Source: Impatiens glandulifera (taxonomy: Eukaryota > Streptophyta > Magnoliopsida > Ericales > Balsaminaceae). From it: DNA of 64,000 nucleotides. Under the pieces are notes generated by a model that saw nothing but the letters and a program-made list of their open reading frames with translations, made no database searches and was not told where the DNA came from. A program made the position numbers and the translations under genes. The DNA lies in NCBI RefSeq assembly GCF_907164915.1, contig NW_025919149.1, positions 62,001-126,000 on the forward strand. The letters are read 5' to 3'. Of this stretch, positions 1-12,061 are shown in pieces. How positions within the stretch are numbered: position 1 is the stretch's first letter; each line of letters starts with the position of its first letter.

Positions 1-836
1 CAAAATTTATTAATTGAAAGAGTTATTAATTAATCGATAAGTTAATAATTATTAATTTATATATTAATTAATATTTTATTAATTTATAGTAAAATACTTA
101 GTTTATAAACACCTTAAGTTTTCACTTAATTATTGTATACAATGCATGTATTGTATATTAAATGAATGGCCCAATTTGAAAGAAACCTTCAATCTCCCAC
201 CTTCTTATGCTTCTTGTGTTAATGTATCACTTTATGGACATTAAAAATATTTTCTATATAAACAAGATCAAAATATTATAGGTTAACACAAAAAAATCAT
301 ACACACAACATGGCTTCCCATCTTAAACGTGTGAAAAAAAACAAAAATGACAGATGAGATTCGAAGAGCATTATACAAGCACAACAAGGATAATCCAAAT
401 CTCACTCAAAAGCAATTTTAAGAATGGGTTTATAGTAACTATGGTTTGCTGGCGAGTCAAGCGACAATATCGAATACAGTTAAGCGGTCTTTAGAGTATC
501 TCTCACTTGCTCTCGAAAGAGGCGATGTTAAGCGACACAAACCGACAAAATTTCCTAACCTAGAAAAATTAAGGTGAAATTGATTTCAATAAAGAACAAA
601 AGACAATTGAGTCATTTTTCAAGAAACCTTCATAAATCATTCATGTAATATGTTATATATAAGAAATTATTAATTTATATTTTATATAGGGTCTACAGAA
701 GTTATCAAAAATGTATTATCTTATAATTTTAGCGAATTATTAATTTAGCACCCTATTCTCAAGTCGGGAATGGCCAAAAATATTATCTTAGAGAGTTTAT
801 TAAATAATCGAGTATTAATTTATCGAGTTTCTACTG
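1..836 (+). mobile_element. Pogo-like DNA transposon, copy in A1 (left end outside window)
   Basis: The right end is an inverted copy of the left end seen in the other copies, which begins CAGTAGAAACTCTATAAA; here the block ends in ctactg followed by TA. A TA target site and ends starting CAGT with a CTCTATAA core match plant pogo/Emigrant/Lemi1-type elements. The only coding trace is a broken N-terminal transposase fragment, so the element is non-autonomous. Confidence 0.85.
310..583 (+). pseudogene. Broken pogo-like transposase N-terminal fragment (A1)
   Basis: This is the same reading unit as the intact version at 16656. The lysine-rich start has an adenine-run length change that shifts the frame into an early stop, and a glutamine codon in the CAATTTTAAGAA region has become TAA. 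The CENP-B-type helix-turn-helix residues (ATISNTVKRS) can still be read in the original frame further on. It retains glutamine (CAA) at the site where B1 and B3 have a stop. Confidence 0.8.
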
Positions 837-1050
837 TATATAGATTAGTTAGTTAAAAAGTTGAACTTATATTGTTAAAACGTCCCGCGTTCATCAAATT
901 TGATGTAGAATTTAAAATATAAAGTCTTCTTAGTCTAGTTGGTTAAAGAGTTGTACTAGTTTGGTTATGTTGCATGTTCAAAACATAATCATAGTATTTT
1001 TATTTTTAATTTTAAATTTATGGGCGGGTCAACCCAAAATCCGACCTAAA
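837..1050 (+). repeat. SINE-like module, 3' part replaced (A1)
   Basis: Starts right after the pogo element with the shared leader attagttagttaaaaag. It has a tRNA-like A box (tagtctagttggtta) and a degenerate B box, then the conserved gggcgggtcaaccca stretch. It then switches at about 1050 to unrelated G+C-richer sequence. Confidence 0.6.
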
Positions 1051-1388
1051 TCTACTGAGACAAATATGGGCTGTCAAGAAGGTAGAGGAGGTAGGATGGG
1101 TAGTTGGTCAGATCTAGTATGGATCATAAATGGACGGTAGTTGGAGTCGGCGGCTCTTCTAGGGTCCCCTCATCTGGGATCCCTAGGGAAGAGGATCAAG
1201 TTGGCCTTGCGAACAGCTTGATGTACTATCTCCCTTCAACCCTTTGAACGAAATGTGGCAAAAGGAAGGAAAATCCATGGACCAACCCCATCATCTCCAC
1301 CACGTAGGAACTACGAGATCACCCCAATGATGCAGCCATGAAGTATGGAAAGTGTCAAACATTGAGAACTACCTAGGAAAAGAAGGAA
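1051..1388. other. G+C-richer island of unknown origin (A1)
   Basis: About 340 bp of visibly higher G+C content than its surroundings, starting ctactgagacaaatatgg. No frame is conserved across copies: the B versions keep a 75-codon open frame (6517-6744, 28312-28539) that the A versions lack. It looks like a captured fragment, but I do not recognise the source. Confidence 0.45.
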
Positions 1389-1802
1389 GTTAATATAATA
1401 AAAATTATTCTACTTCAAACAATTGGGGTTATGGAGTTTATTCACATCTTTATCGCTGTCCATGTATTTATAAGATGAATTGTTCAAATAACCCACTATT
1501 AAATCAATCAATATAAACTCACTATAGTAGTAGGTGACTAAGAGAACAAATGTTAGTACGATTTTTACTGGATCGCTAAAAATTATTTCAGTTGAAATAG
1601 GGTATGTGAAATCGTACTTGGATTACTAAATAAGAAATACACTAAATCAACCCATATATATTTTCATTATATTTATTTTCAAAACGTATTTTTACTCAAA
1701 TATTATAATAATTAAATATTATTATAATATAATTTAATTATTATAATAATATAATTTATAATGGAAGGCAGTTGTGTGTTTATTAAACAAACACTTGCTA
1801 CA

Positions 1803-1936
1803 CATGCATCATGCATGATATGCACGTGTCACTTTGGTACACATGCATGATAGTCACGTGTCACGTATTATTAATGCATGAGCAACAAGTGTTTTTCTGT
1901 TTTATACAGACATATACATCATATGTTATATAAATA
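1803..1936 (+). promoter_or_regulatory. RY + G-box/ABRE cassette with TATA box (A1)
   Basis: CATGCAT at 1803, CATGCATG at 1810 and 1842, CACGTGTC at 1823 and 1855, then TATATAAATA at 1927-1936. CATGCA (RY) is bound by ABI3/FUS3/LEC2-type B3 factors and CACGTGTC by bZIP factors. The pairing ahead of a TATA box is typical of seed-stage promoters. No long coding frame follows, so any transcript would be non-coding or a relic. Confidence 0.45.
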
Positions 1937-2277
1937 AGGTTTTTTACTAATTAAAGAAGGAACCTCCTCATTCAAGAGACGGCTGTGCATCAAGAGAAGA
2001 AAGGCTGATAAGTGAAAGGTGAGATTTTTCTGAGAAATCGAGAAAATAGTATAACTGTCTTTTATTGATCTAATACCATTAACACTATTACGTCCCAAAC
2101 CCGGTTTATACGTCCCAAACCCGGTTTAAACGAGTTCACTACACTAGTGCTTTTAAAATTTTGGGTTTGGTTTGGAGCGTGTTAGTGCTAATTGTATGAA
2201 CAATATAAGCACAATTATACCATTTTTCTGAAACATGTATTCTTGATCTATATTTTCAAATCAACAACTATATAATC

Positions 2278-2413
<136 letters not shown>

Positions 2414-3291
2414 CTATTGATCCCAATTTATTCCCAACAAATAATTAATTCAATTAAAGGTCATGATGCAATGGAGAGGAACATAGAGAGGAATAAATTC
2501 AATTAAAGGCAGTGTAAAAGAAAAATCAGAGAGAAAGAAACAATGCAATGGGGAGGAACACAGAGATGAATAATGATGCAAATATAGTTGGATCAGTTGA
2601 ATAGCATATGATGTGTAATTTCAAAACATAACATTTGTTGCCTTCCCATAATTAACTTAATACACAAGCTTTATATCATGTATGTTTACTGAATATTTGT
2701 TTAATAAACAACGCACATTTCTTTAGTTATATATTATATTATTACAATATTAAAATTATAATAATATTTGATTATTAAAAATATTGTAATTTTTAATAAC
2801 TTACAAGAATATTTTTTGAAAATAAAATTTGAAAATTTAATTTTTACTTATAATCATATACTCGTAAGTTATAAATTATTATATGTTTTTATTTATTTTT
2901 AGGTTAGGAATGAACGTGGAAGAAGATATAAGAGAAAAAAATTAATATACACGAATAATGAATATTTTTAATTATTTTTTAAAATTAAGTTTAGGGAAAA
3001 TAAAAGTAAAAAATATTAATAAAATTGAGTATTTAAGAAAAATATAAAATATTAATAAATTTTAAGGATTAATAAGAATAAAAAATACTAATAATATGTT
3101 AAAACTAAAAAGAGATTAGAGAGGAAAAAGACTGAAAAATATAAAATTCACTTTATCTATCATTAATAATAATATATTATATAAATTTTAAATCATGTAT
3201 TAGGATACGTGGAATCTTAATTTAAGTTGAAATAGGGTACTTATAATTATGCTTAGATTACTAAATAAATAATTTTTATTAATATTTATTT

Positions 3292-4371
3292 GGCCCAATT
3301 ATTAGTTGAGGCTCGAACTTTGAGCATTTTTATCATATATGGTTCGTACTTTGATTTGAACCATTTAGGGCTTCAACTATCAAACTTTTGGTCATTTAAG
3401 ACTTTTTACATAACGTTCGTTTGATCCGTTAAATTTATTTGACGTGACAATTTTCTTTTTAAATTATACAACTGTCAATTTTATTTTTATTTTCTAATAA
3501 CACAGGTGAAAATTTTCTATCATCTCTTATCTTCATCTGATCTTCTATTCTTTTTCCTTACGACATGGAGCCGGGGAAGAAGAAAATGTTCCATTCCAGA
3601 AGTTAATAACGGTGTCATTGTTTGAATTCTTGTTCAGGCATTTCGCTACCTACAAAAGGAGAGTTAACAGTTTTGCAGGAGAGTTAACAATGGGTGTGAT
3701 AGATGCAAGCGTATGTGGCAACTTCTTCGACTCCGTTCATTCATATCTGCGACAATCTCGATCTTTGTAAAGTCCCTCTTTGCAGGTATTAATTGATGGA
3801 TGATTTAGGGTTTGATTTAATTTGTTTTTTTTTTTTAAATTGAATTTATTTGATTTTAATTTTGATTTGGGAAGGCAATTCAAGTTAAAAGAGCAAAAGA
3901 AAGGGAAAGGGAAAGGGGAGGAAGATAAAAGAAGAAAAAAAGTATTAGTGAGAAAAGTTGCAGTAGCAAAAGCCATGTCTTCTCTTTGTTTTCACTAGAG
4001 ATTAAGGAATGGTGGCCTAGAGCTAAAACCTTAAAACAAAAAAACAACAACTCATCATCATGTTTATAAATTACAGATGATGATGATAAGAAATGATGGG
4101 TGTGTAATGATGACTAAGGATGATTTGCATAAGATGAATAATACAGAAGAGAATAAAAGATAAAGAGAGAGGATAAAAAAAATGACAGTTGTCATATAAT
4201 TTAAAAAACAAATTGCCACGTCAAATACAATTAACGAATTAAACGGACGTTATGTAAAAAGCCTTAAATGGCCAAAAGTTTGATAGTTGGAGCCCCAAAT
4301 GGCTCAAATCAAAGTTCGAGCCCTATATGGTAAAAATGCCCAAAATTTGAGCCCCAAATGGTAATTGGGTC
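3292..4371. mobile_element. Mutator-like element with long TIRs (A1)
   Basis: Begins ggcccaatta and ends taattgggtc. The first and last ~200 bp are inverted copies of each other (from ggctcgaactttg through the tgacagttgtc region). The 10 bp ATATTTATTT flanks both sides (3282-3291, 4372-4381). Long TIRs with a 9-10 bp duplication fit a Mutator-like element. The related segment at about 1640-1700 lacks the insert and serves as an empty site. No transposase is present. The interior has exon-like sequence around 3560-3780, as in a Pack-MULE, but I cannot name a parent gene. Confidence 0.8.
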
Positions 4372-4592
4372 ATATTTATTTTCATAACCTCTATTTATTC
4401 AGATATTCTAATAATCAAATATTATTATAATATAATATATAATTGAAGGCGGTTGAGTTGTTTATTAAACAACATGATAGACATGTGAATTAAGTTAATT
4501 TCGCCCGTATATTTACACGAGTAATAATATAAAAACAAAGAAAAAAAAATTACAGTTAAAATGTGATAGCATTTTTAATTTACTCTCAAAAT

Positions 4593-5397
4593 ATACCTAT
4601 ATCATTTTTAATTTTTATTTTTAACCGTTTTAAATTTATGGGCGGGTTAACCCACAATCCGACCCAAATATTCATTTACTCTCACATATATATCCAAATT
4701 AACCATAGCTCTCGACCCGGTAATACGGACACTTTGAAAATTAAACATTATATATATAATATATATATAGAATAATTAGTTAAAAACTTAAACTTATATT
4801 GTTAAAATGTTCCACGTTCGTCAAATTTGGTGTAAAATTTAAAATATAAAGTCTTCTTAGTCTAGCTGGTTAAAAGATTTTACTTATTTTTGTTAAATTG
4901 CAAGTTCGAAAAATACCTTATAGAATTTTTAATTTTATTTTTAACTGTTTTAAATTTATGGGTGGATCAACCACAAATCTAACCCAAATATCCATTAACT
5001 CTCACATATATATCTAAATTAACCACAACTTTCGACCCGACAATCCGGACACTTTGTAAATTAATCATCATTATATATATATATATAGATTAGTTAGTTA
5101 AAATTTTGAACTTATAATGTTAAAACGTTCCGCGTTAATCAAATTCGGTGTAGAATTTAAAATATAAAGTCTTCTTAGTCTAATTGGTTAAAGGGTTGCA
5201 CTTTTTTTTTGTTAGGTTGCAAGTTTGAAACATACCCATAGCATTTTTTATTTTATTTTTAACCGTTTTAAATTTATGGGCGGGTCAACCCACAATCCGA
5301 CCCAAATATCCATTTACTCTTACATATATATTTAAATTAACCACAACTCTCGACCCCGCGATCCAGATACTTTGAAAACTAAGCATCATCATATATA
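4593..5397 (+). repeat. Three SINE-like modules in tandem (A1)
   Basis: One headless copy (about 4593-4770) and two fuller ones (about 4771-5086 and 5087-5397). The fuller ones have the leader attagttagtta, a tRNA-like A box (tctagctggtta; tctaattggtta), a B box (gcaagttcgaaa), then the shared body with gggcgggtcaaccca and a TA-rich tail. The period is about 310 bp. The last tail is the target of the next pogo element. Confidence 0.65.
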
Positions 5398-6256
5398 CAG
5401 TAGAAACTCTATAAAATAATACACTTGGGACGACTAAAATTTATTAATTGAAAGAGTTATTAATTAATCTATAAATTAATAATTATTAATTAATATTTTA
5501 TTAATTTATAATAAAATACTTAGTTTATAAACACCTTAAGCTTCCACTTAATTATTGTATACAATGCATGTATTGTATATAAAATGAATGGCCCAATTTG
5601 AAAGAAACCTTCAATCTCCCACCTTCTTATGTTTCTTGTGTTCAATGTATCACTTTATGGACATTAAAAATATTTTCTATATAAACAAGATCAAAATACT
5701 ATAGGTTAATATAAACAAATCATACACACAACATGACTTCCCATCTTAAACGTATGAAAAAAACAAAAATGACAGACGAAATTCGAAGAGCATTATGCAA
5801 GGACAACAAGGATAATCCAAGTCTCACTCAAAAGCAATTTCAAGAATGGGTTTATTGTAACTATGGTTTGCAGGTGAGTTAAGCGACAATATCGAATACA
5901 GTTAAGCGGTCTTTAGAGTATCTCTCACTTGCTCTCGAAAGAGGCGATGTTAAGCGACACAAACCGACAAAATTTCCTAACCTAGAAAAATCAAGAGGAA
6001 ATTGATTTCAACAAAAAAACAAAAGACAATTGAGTCATTTTTCAAGAAACCTTCATAAATCAATAATGTAATATGCTATATATAAGGAATTATTAATTTG
6101 TATTTTATATGAGTCTAAAGAAATTATCAAAAATATATTATCTTATAATTTTAGCGAATTATTAACTTAGCACACTATCCCCAAGTCGGGACCAGCCAAA
6201 AATATTATTTTAGAGAGTTTATTAAAACATCGATATTAATTTATATAGTTTTACAG
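5398..6256 (+). mobile_element. Pogo-like DNA transposon (B1)
   Basis: The left end CAGTAGAAACTC is preceded by a TA run. The right end, read inverted, is a diverged version (ctgtaaaactatataaa). Length 859 bp. It carries the B-type transposase fragment with a single premature stop. Confidence 0.85.
5733..6005 (+). pseudogene. Pogo-like transposase N-terminal fragment, one stop (B1)
   Basis: It lines up with the intact 90-codon version in B2. The frame is kept through the lysine-rich start, but at residue 50 the codon is TAA, just before the ATISNTVKRS helix-turn-helix segment. A copies have CAA (Gln) there, so the stop probably arose by a C-to-T change in the B lineage. Confidence 0.8.
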
Positions 6257-6463
6257 TGTATAGATTAGTTAGTTAAAAAGTTAAACTTATATTGTTAAAA
6301 CGTCCCGTGTTCATCATGTAGAATTTAAAATATAAAATTTTCTTAGTCTAGTTTGTTAAAAGATTGTACTTGTTTGGTTAGATTGCAAGTTCAAAACATA
6401 CTTATAACATTTTTATTTTTAATTTTAAATTTATGGGCGGGTCAACCCAAAATCCGACCTAAA

Positions 6464-6804
6464 TCTACTGAGACAAATATGGGCTGTCAAGAAGGTAGAG
6501 GAGGTAGGATGGGTAGTTGGTCAGATCTAGTATGAATCATACATGGACGGTAGTTGGAGTCGGAGGCTCTCCTAGGGTTCCCTCATCTGGGAACCCTAGG
6601 GAAGAGGATCAAGTTGGCCCTTGCGAACAACTTGATGTACTATCTCCCTTCAACCCTTTGAACGAAATGAGGCAAAAAGAAGGAAAATCCATGGACCAAC
6701 CCCATCATCTCCACCCCGTAGGAACTACGGGATCACCCCAATGACGCAGCCATGAAGTATGGAAAGTACCAAACATTGATAACTACCTAGGAAAAGGAGG
6801 AAGT
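6464..6804. other. G+C-richer island (B1)
   Basis: Same island as in A1. An open frame at 6517-6744 (75 codons, plus) is present here and in B3 but lost in B2 and the A copies. It has no recognisable domain and is probably not a gene. Confidence 0.4.
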
Positions 6805-7297
6805 TAATATAATAAAAATTATTCAACTTCAAACAATTGGGGTTATGGAGTTTATTCACATCTTTCTCGCTGTCCATGTATTTATAAGATGAATTGCTCA
6901 AATAACCCACTATTAAATCAATCAAATCAATCAATATAAACTCACTATACTTACTCACTATAGTAGTAGGTGAGAGAACAAATGTTATTACGATTTTCAC
7001 AATCAATATAAACTCACTATAGTAGTAGGTGACTAAGAGAACAAATGTTAGTACGATTTTCACTGGCTCGCTAAAAATTATTTCAGTTGAAATAGAGGAT
7101 GAGGAATCGTACTTAGATTACTAAATAAAAAATACACTAAATCAACCCATATATATTTTCATTATATTTATTTTCATAACGTATTTTTACTCAAATATTA
7201 TAATAATTAAATATTATTATAATATAATTTAATTATTATAATAATATAATATATAATGGAAGGCAGTTGTGTGTTTATTAAACAAACACTTGCTACA

Positions 7298-7432
7298 CAT
7301 GCATCATGCATGATATGCATGTGTCACTTTGGTACACATGCATGATAGTCACGTGTCACGTATTATTAATGCATGAGCAACAAGTGTTTTTCTGTTTTAT
7401 ACAGACATATACATCATATGTTATATATATAA
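7298..7432 (+). promoter_or_regulatory. RY/G-box cassette with TATA-like box (B1)
   Basis: CATGCAT motifs are kept. The first G-box is degraded (catgtgtc) and the second is intact (CACGTGTC). The TATA region is ttatatatataagg rather than TATAAATA. Confidence 0.35.
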
Positions 7433-7747
7433 GGTTTTTTACTAATTAAAGAAGGAACCTCCTCATTCAAGAGACGGCTGTGCATCAAGAGAAGAAAGGC
7501 TGATAAGTGAAAGGTGAGATTTTTTGTGAAATCGAGAAAATAGTATAACTGTCTTTTATTGATCTAATACCATTAACACTGTCACGTCCCAAACCCGGTT
7601 TAAACGTGTTCACTACACTAGTGTTTTTAAAATTTTGGGTTTGGAGCGTGTTAGTGCTAATTGTATGAACAATATAAGCACAGTTATACCATTTTTCTGA
7701 AACATGTATTCTTGATCTATATTTTCAAATCAACAACTATATAATCC

Positions 7748-7748
<1 letters not shown>

Positions 7749-7815
<67 letters not shown>
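7749..7815. repeat. (TA)n microsatellite (B1)
   Basis: About 66 bp of alternating TA, half the length of the A1 tract. Confidence 0.95.
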
Positions 7816-7817
<2 letters not shown>

Positions 7818-8674
7818 CCCAATTTATTCCCGACAAATAATTAATTCAATTAAAGGACATGCAATGGAGAGGAACATAGAGAGGAATAAATTCAATTAAA
7901 GGCAGTGTAAACGAAAAAACAAAGAGAAAGAAACAATGCAATGGAGAGGAACACAGAGATGAATAATGATCCAAATATAATTGGATCAGTTGAATAGCAT
8001 ATGATGTGTAATTTCAAAACATAACATTTGTTGCCTTCCCATAATTAACTTATCATGTATGTTTACTGAATATTTGTTTAATAAACAACGCACATTTCTT
8101 TAGTTATATATTATATTATTACAATATTTAAATTATAATAATATTTGATTATTAAAAATATTGTAATTTTTAATAACTTACAAGAATATTTTTTGAAAAT
8201 AAAATTTGAAAATTTAATTTTTACTTATAATCATATATACTCGTAAGTTATAAATTGTTATATGTTTTTATTCATTTTTAGGTTAGGAATGAACGTGGAA
8301 GAAGATTTAAGAGAAAAAAAAATTAATATACACGAATAATGAATATTTTTAATTATTTTTTAAAATTAAGTTTAGAGAAAATAAAAATAAAAAATATTAA
8401 TAAGATTGAGTATTTAATAAAAATATAAAATATTAATAAATTTTAAGGATTAATTAGAATAAAAAATACTAATAATAGGCTAAAACTAAAAAGAGATTAG
8501 AGAGGGAAAAAGACTGGAAAATATAAAATTCACTTTATATATCATTAATAATAATATATTATATAATTTTTAAATCATGTATTAGGGTATGTCTTAGGAT
8601 AGGTGGAATCTTGATTTAAGTTGAAATAGAGTACTTATAATTATGCTTAGATTACTAAATAAATAAATTTATTT

Positions 8675-9735
8675 AGCCCAATTATTATTTAAGGCTCGAA
8701 CTTTGGGTATTTTTACCTTATAGGGCTCGAACTTTGATTTGAACCATTTAGGGTTTTAACTATCAAACTTTTGGTCAATTAAGGTTTTTTACATTTTTTA
8801 CATCACGTCCGTTTGATCCGTTAAATTTATTTGACGTGATAATTTGTTTTTAAAATTATACAACTGTCAATTTTTTTTTATTTTCTAATAACACAGGTGA
8901 AAATTTTCCATAATCTCTCTTATCTTAATCTGATCTTCTATTCTCTTCCCTTACGACATGGAGCCGAGAAGAAGAAAATGTTCCATTCCAGAAGTTCATA
9001 ACAGTGTCATTGTTTGAACTCTTGTTCAGGCATTTCGCTACCTGCAAAAGGAGAGTTAACAATGGGTGTGATAGATGCAAACGTATGTGGCAACTTCTTC
9101 GACTCCATTCATTCATATCTGCGACAATCTCGATCTTTGTAAAGTCCCACTTTACAGGTATTAATTGATGGATGATTTAAAGTTTGATTTAATTTATTGG
9201 TTTTTTTTTCTGAAATAGAATTTATTTGATTTATTTTTGATTTGGGAAGGCAATTCATGTTAAAAGAGCAAAAGAAAGGGAAAGGGGAGGAAGATAAAGG
9301 AAGAAAAAATGTATTGGTGAGAAAAGTTGCAGTAGCAAAAACCACGTCTTCTCTTTGTTTTCACAAGAGATTAAGGAATGGTGTCCTAGAGCTAAAACCT
9401 AAAAAAAAAAAACTCATCATCATGTTTATAGATTACAGATGATGATGATAAGAAATGATGGGTGTGTAATGATGACTAAGGATAATTTGCAGAAGATGAA
9501 TAATACGGAAGAGAATAAAAGATAAAGAGAGGGGATAAAAAAAAAATGACAGTTGTCATATAATTTAAAAAACAAATTGCCATATCAAATACAAGTAACG
9601 GATTAAACGGACGTTATGTAAAAAGCCTCAAATGGCCAAAAGTTTGATAGTTGGAGCTCCAAATGGATCAATTCAAAGTTCGACCCCTATATGGTAAAAA
9701 TGCCCAAAATTTGAGCCCCAAATGGTAATTGGGCC
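8675..9735. mobile_element. Mutator-like element (B1)
   Basis: Same element as in A1, with first base A instead of G (agcccaatt). Left flank aaatttattt and right flank atatttattt are the slightly decayed target duplication. Inside, the plus strand has a 26-codon frame from ATG 9062 (MGVIDANVCG...) ending at 9142, and splice-like acag/gtatta follows at about 9155; captured exon is possible but unproven. Confidence 0.78.
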
Positions 9736-9955
9736 ATATTTATTTTCATAACCTCTTTTTATTCAGATATTCTAATAATCAAATAAAATTATAATATAAT
9801 ATATAATTGAAGACAGTTGAGTTGTTTATTAAACAACATGATAGACATGTGTATTAAGTTAATTTAGCCCGTGAATTTACACGAGTAATAATATAAAAAC
9901 AAAGAAAACAAATTTACGGTTAAAATGTGATAGCATTTTTAATTTACTCTCAAAA

Positions 9956-10973
9956 TATACCTATATCATTTTTAATTTTTATTTTTAACCGTTTTAAATT
10001 TATGGGCGGGTTAACCCACAATCCGACCCAAATATTCTTTTATTCTCACATATATATCCAAATTAACCATAGCTCTCGACCCTCGACCCTGTAATACGTA
10101 ATACGGACACTTTGAAAATTAAACATCATTATATATATATATAGATATTAGTTAGTTAAAAACTTAAACTTATATTGTTAAAATGTTCCACGTTCATCAA
10201 ATTTGGTGTAAAATTTAAAATATAAAGTCTTCTTAGTCTAGCTGGTTAAAAGATTGTACTTATTTTTGTTAGATTGCAAGTTCGAAACATATCTTATAGA
10301 ATTTTTAATTTTATTTTTAACTGTTTTAAATTTATGGGTGGGTTAACCACAAATCCAACCCAAATATCCATTAACTCTCACATATATATCCCAATTAACC
10401 ACGGTTCTCGACCCGACAATCCGGACACTTTGAAAATTAAATATCATTATATATATGGTTAAATGGTTGTACTTGTTTTTGTTAGATTGCAAGTTTGAAA
10501 CATACCTATAGCTTTTTTTATTTTATTTTTAACCGTTTTAAATTTATGGCGGGTCAACCCATAAATCGACCCAAATATTCATTTACTCTCACATATATAT
10601 CCAAATTAACCACAGCTCACGACCCGACAATCCGACCACTTGAATATTAAGCATCATTATATATATATATATTAGTTAAAAAATTGAACTTATATTGTTA
10701 AAATGTCATGCGTTCATCAAATTTGGTGTAGAATTTAAAATATAAAGTTTTCTTAATCTAGTTGGTTAAAGGGTTATAGTTGTTTTGTTAGGTTGCAAGT
10801 TCGAAACATACTCATAACATTTTTAATTTTATTTTTAACCGTTTTAAATTTATGGGCGGGTCAACCCACAATCCGACCCAAATATCCATTTACTCTCACA
10901 TATATAATCAAATTAACCACAGTTCTCGACCCAGCAATCCGGATACTTTGCAAATTAAGCATCATCATATATA
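9956..10973 (+). repeat. Four SINE-like modules in tandem (B1)
   Basis: A headless first copy, a full copy with B box gcaagttcgaaacat (about 10141-10455), a copy missing its leader (from 10456) and a full copy (about 10661-10973) with A box taatctagttggtta at 10754 and B box aagttcgaaac near 10798. A-to-B spacing of about 40 bp fits a tRNA-like Pol III promoter. Confidence 0.65.
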
Positions 10974-11847
10974 CAATAGAAACTCTATAAAATAATACAC
11001 TTGGGAAGACCAAAATTTATTAATTGAAAGAGTTATTAATTAATCGATAAGTTAATAATTATTAATTTATATATTAATTAATATTTTATTAATTTATAGT
11101 AAAATACTTAGTTTATAAACACCTTAAGTTTTCACTTAATTATTGTATACAATGCATGTATTGTATATTAAATGAATGGCCCAATTTGAAAGAAACCTTC
11201 AATCTCCCACCTTCTTATGCTTCTTGTGTTAATGTATCACTTTATGGACATTAAAAATATTTTCTATATAAACAAGATCAAAATATTATAGGTTAACACA
11301 AAAAAATCATACACACAACATGGCTTCCCATCTTAAACGTGTGAAAAAAAAACAAAAATGACAGATGAGATTCGAAGAGCATTATACAAGCACAACAAGG
11401 ATAATCCAAATCTCACTCAAAAGCAATTTTAAGAATGGGTTTATAGTAACTATGGTTTGCTGGCGAGTCAAGCGACAATATCGAATACAGTTAAGCGGTC
11501 TTTAGAGTATCTCTCACTTGCTCTCGAAAGAGGCGATGTTAAGCGACACAAACCGACAAAATTTCCTAACCTAGAAAAATTAAGGTGAAATTGATTTCAA
11601 TAAAAAACAAAAGACAATTGAGTCATTTTTCAAGAAACCTTCATAAATCATTCATGTAATATGTTATATATAAGAAATTATTAATTTATATTTTATATAG
11701 GGTCTACAGAAGTTATCAAAAATGTATTATCTTATAATTTTAGCGAATTATTAATTTAGCACCCTATTCTCAAGTCGGGAATGGCCAAAAATATTATCTT
11801 AGAGAGTTTATTAAATAATCGAGTATTAATTTATCGAGTTTCTACTG
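10974..11847 (+). mobile_element. Pogo-like DNA transposon (A2)
   Basis: The left end reads caatagaaactc (one base off the best copy) and the right end ttctactg, then TA. At 874 bp this is the first complete A-type copy in the window. Confidence 0.85.
11320..11594 (+). pseudogene. Broken pogo-like transposase fragment (A2)
   Basis: The adenine run after CGTGTG is one base longer than in A1 (nine against eight), which again shifts the frame to an early stop. It shares the TAA in the CAATTTTAAGAA region with the other A copies. Confidence 0.8.
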
Positions 11848-12061
11848 TATATAGATTAGTTAGTTAAAAAGTTGAACTTATATTGTTAAAACGTCCCGCG
11901 TTCATCAAATTTTATGTAGAATTTAAAATATAAAGTCTTCTTAGTCTAGTTGGTTAAAGAGTTGTACTTGTTTGGTTATGTTGCATGTTCAAAACATAAT
12001 CATAGTATTTTTATTTTTAATTTTAAATTTATGGGCGGGTCAACCCAAAATCCGACCTAAA
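11848..12061 (+). repeat. SINE-like module, 3' part replaced (A2)
   Basis: Same truncated module as in A1, joined to the island at the same base. Confidence 0.6.

Larger units (their letters stand above)
5435..11010 (+). repeat. Array monomer B1
   Basis: First B-type monomer and the longest (5576 bp). It has four SINE-like modules at the right end instead of three. Its first G-box is altered to gcatgtgtc, and the island keeps a 75-codon open frame. Confidence 0.9.

Noticed and set aside
3737..3976. Recurrent minus-strand frame beginning MAFATATFL or MVFATATFL in each Mutator-like element
   Set aside because: Its length and end vary between copies, and the amino acids come from a purine-rich tract read backwards. 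It has no recognisable domain.
4852..4920. Functional tRNA gene
   Set aside because: A and B boxes are present, but the arms do not pair and many copies exist. It is a SINE-like head.
6517..6744. 75-codon frame in the G+C-richer island as a gene
   Set aside because: Open only in B1 and B3, broken by a one-base change in B2 and lost in A copies, with no domain.
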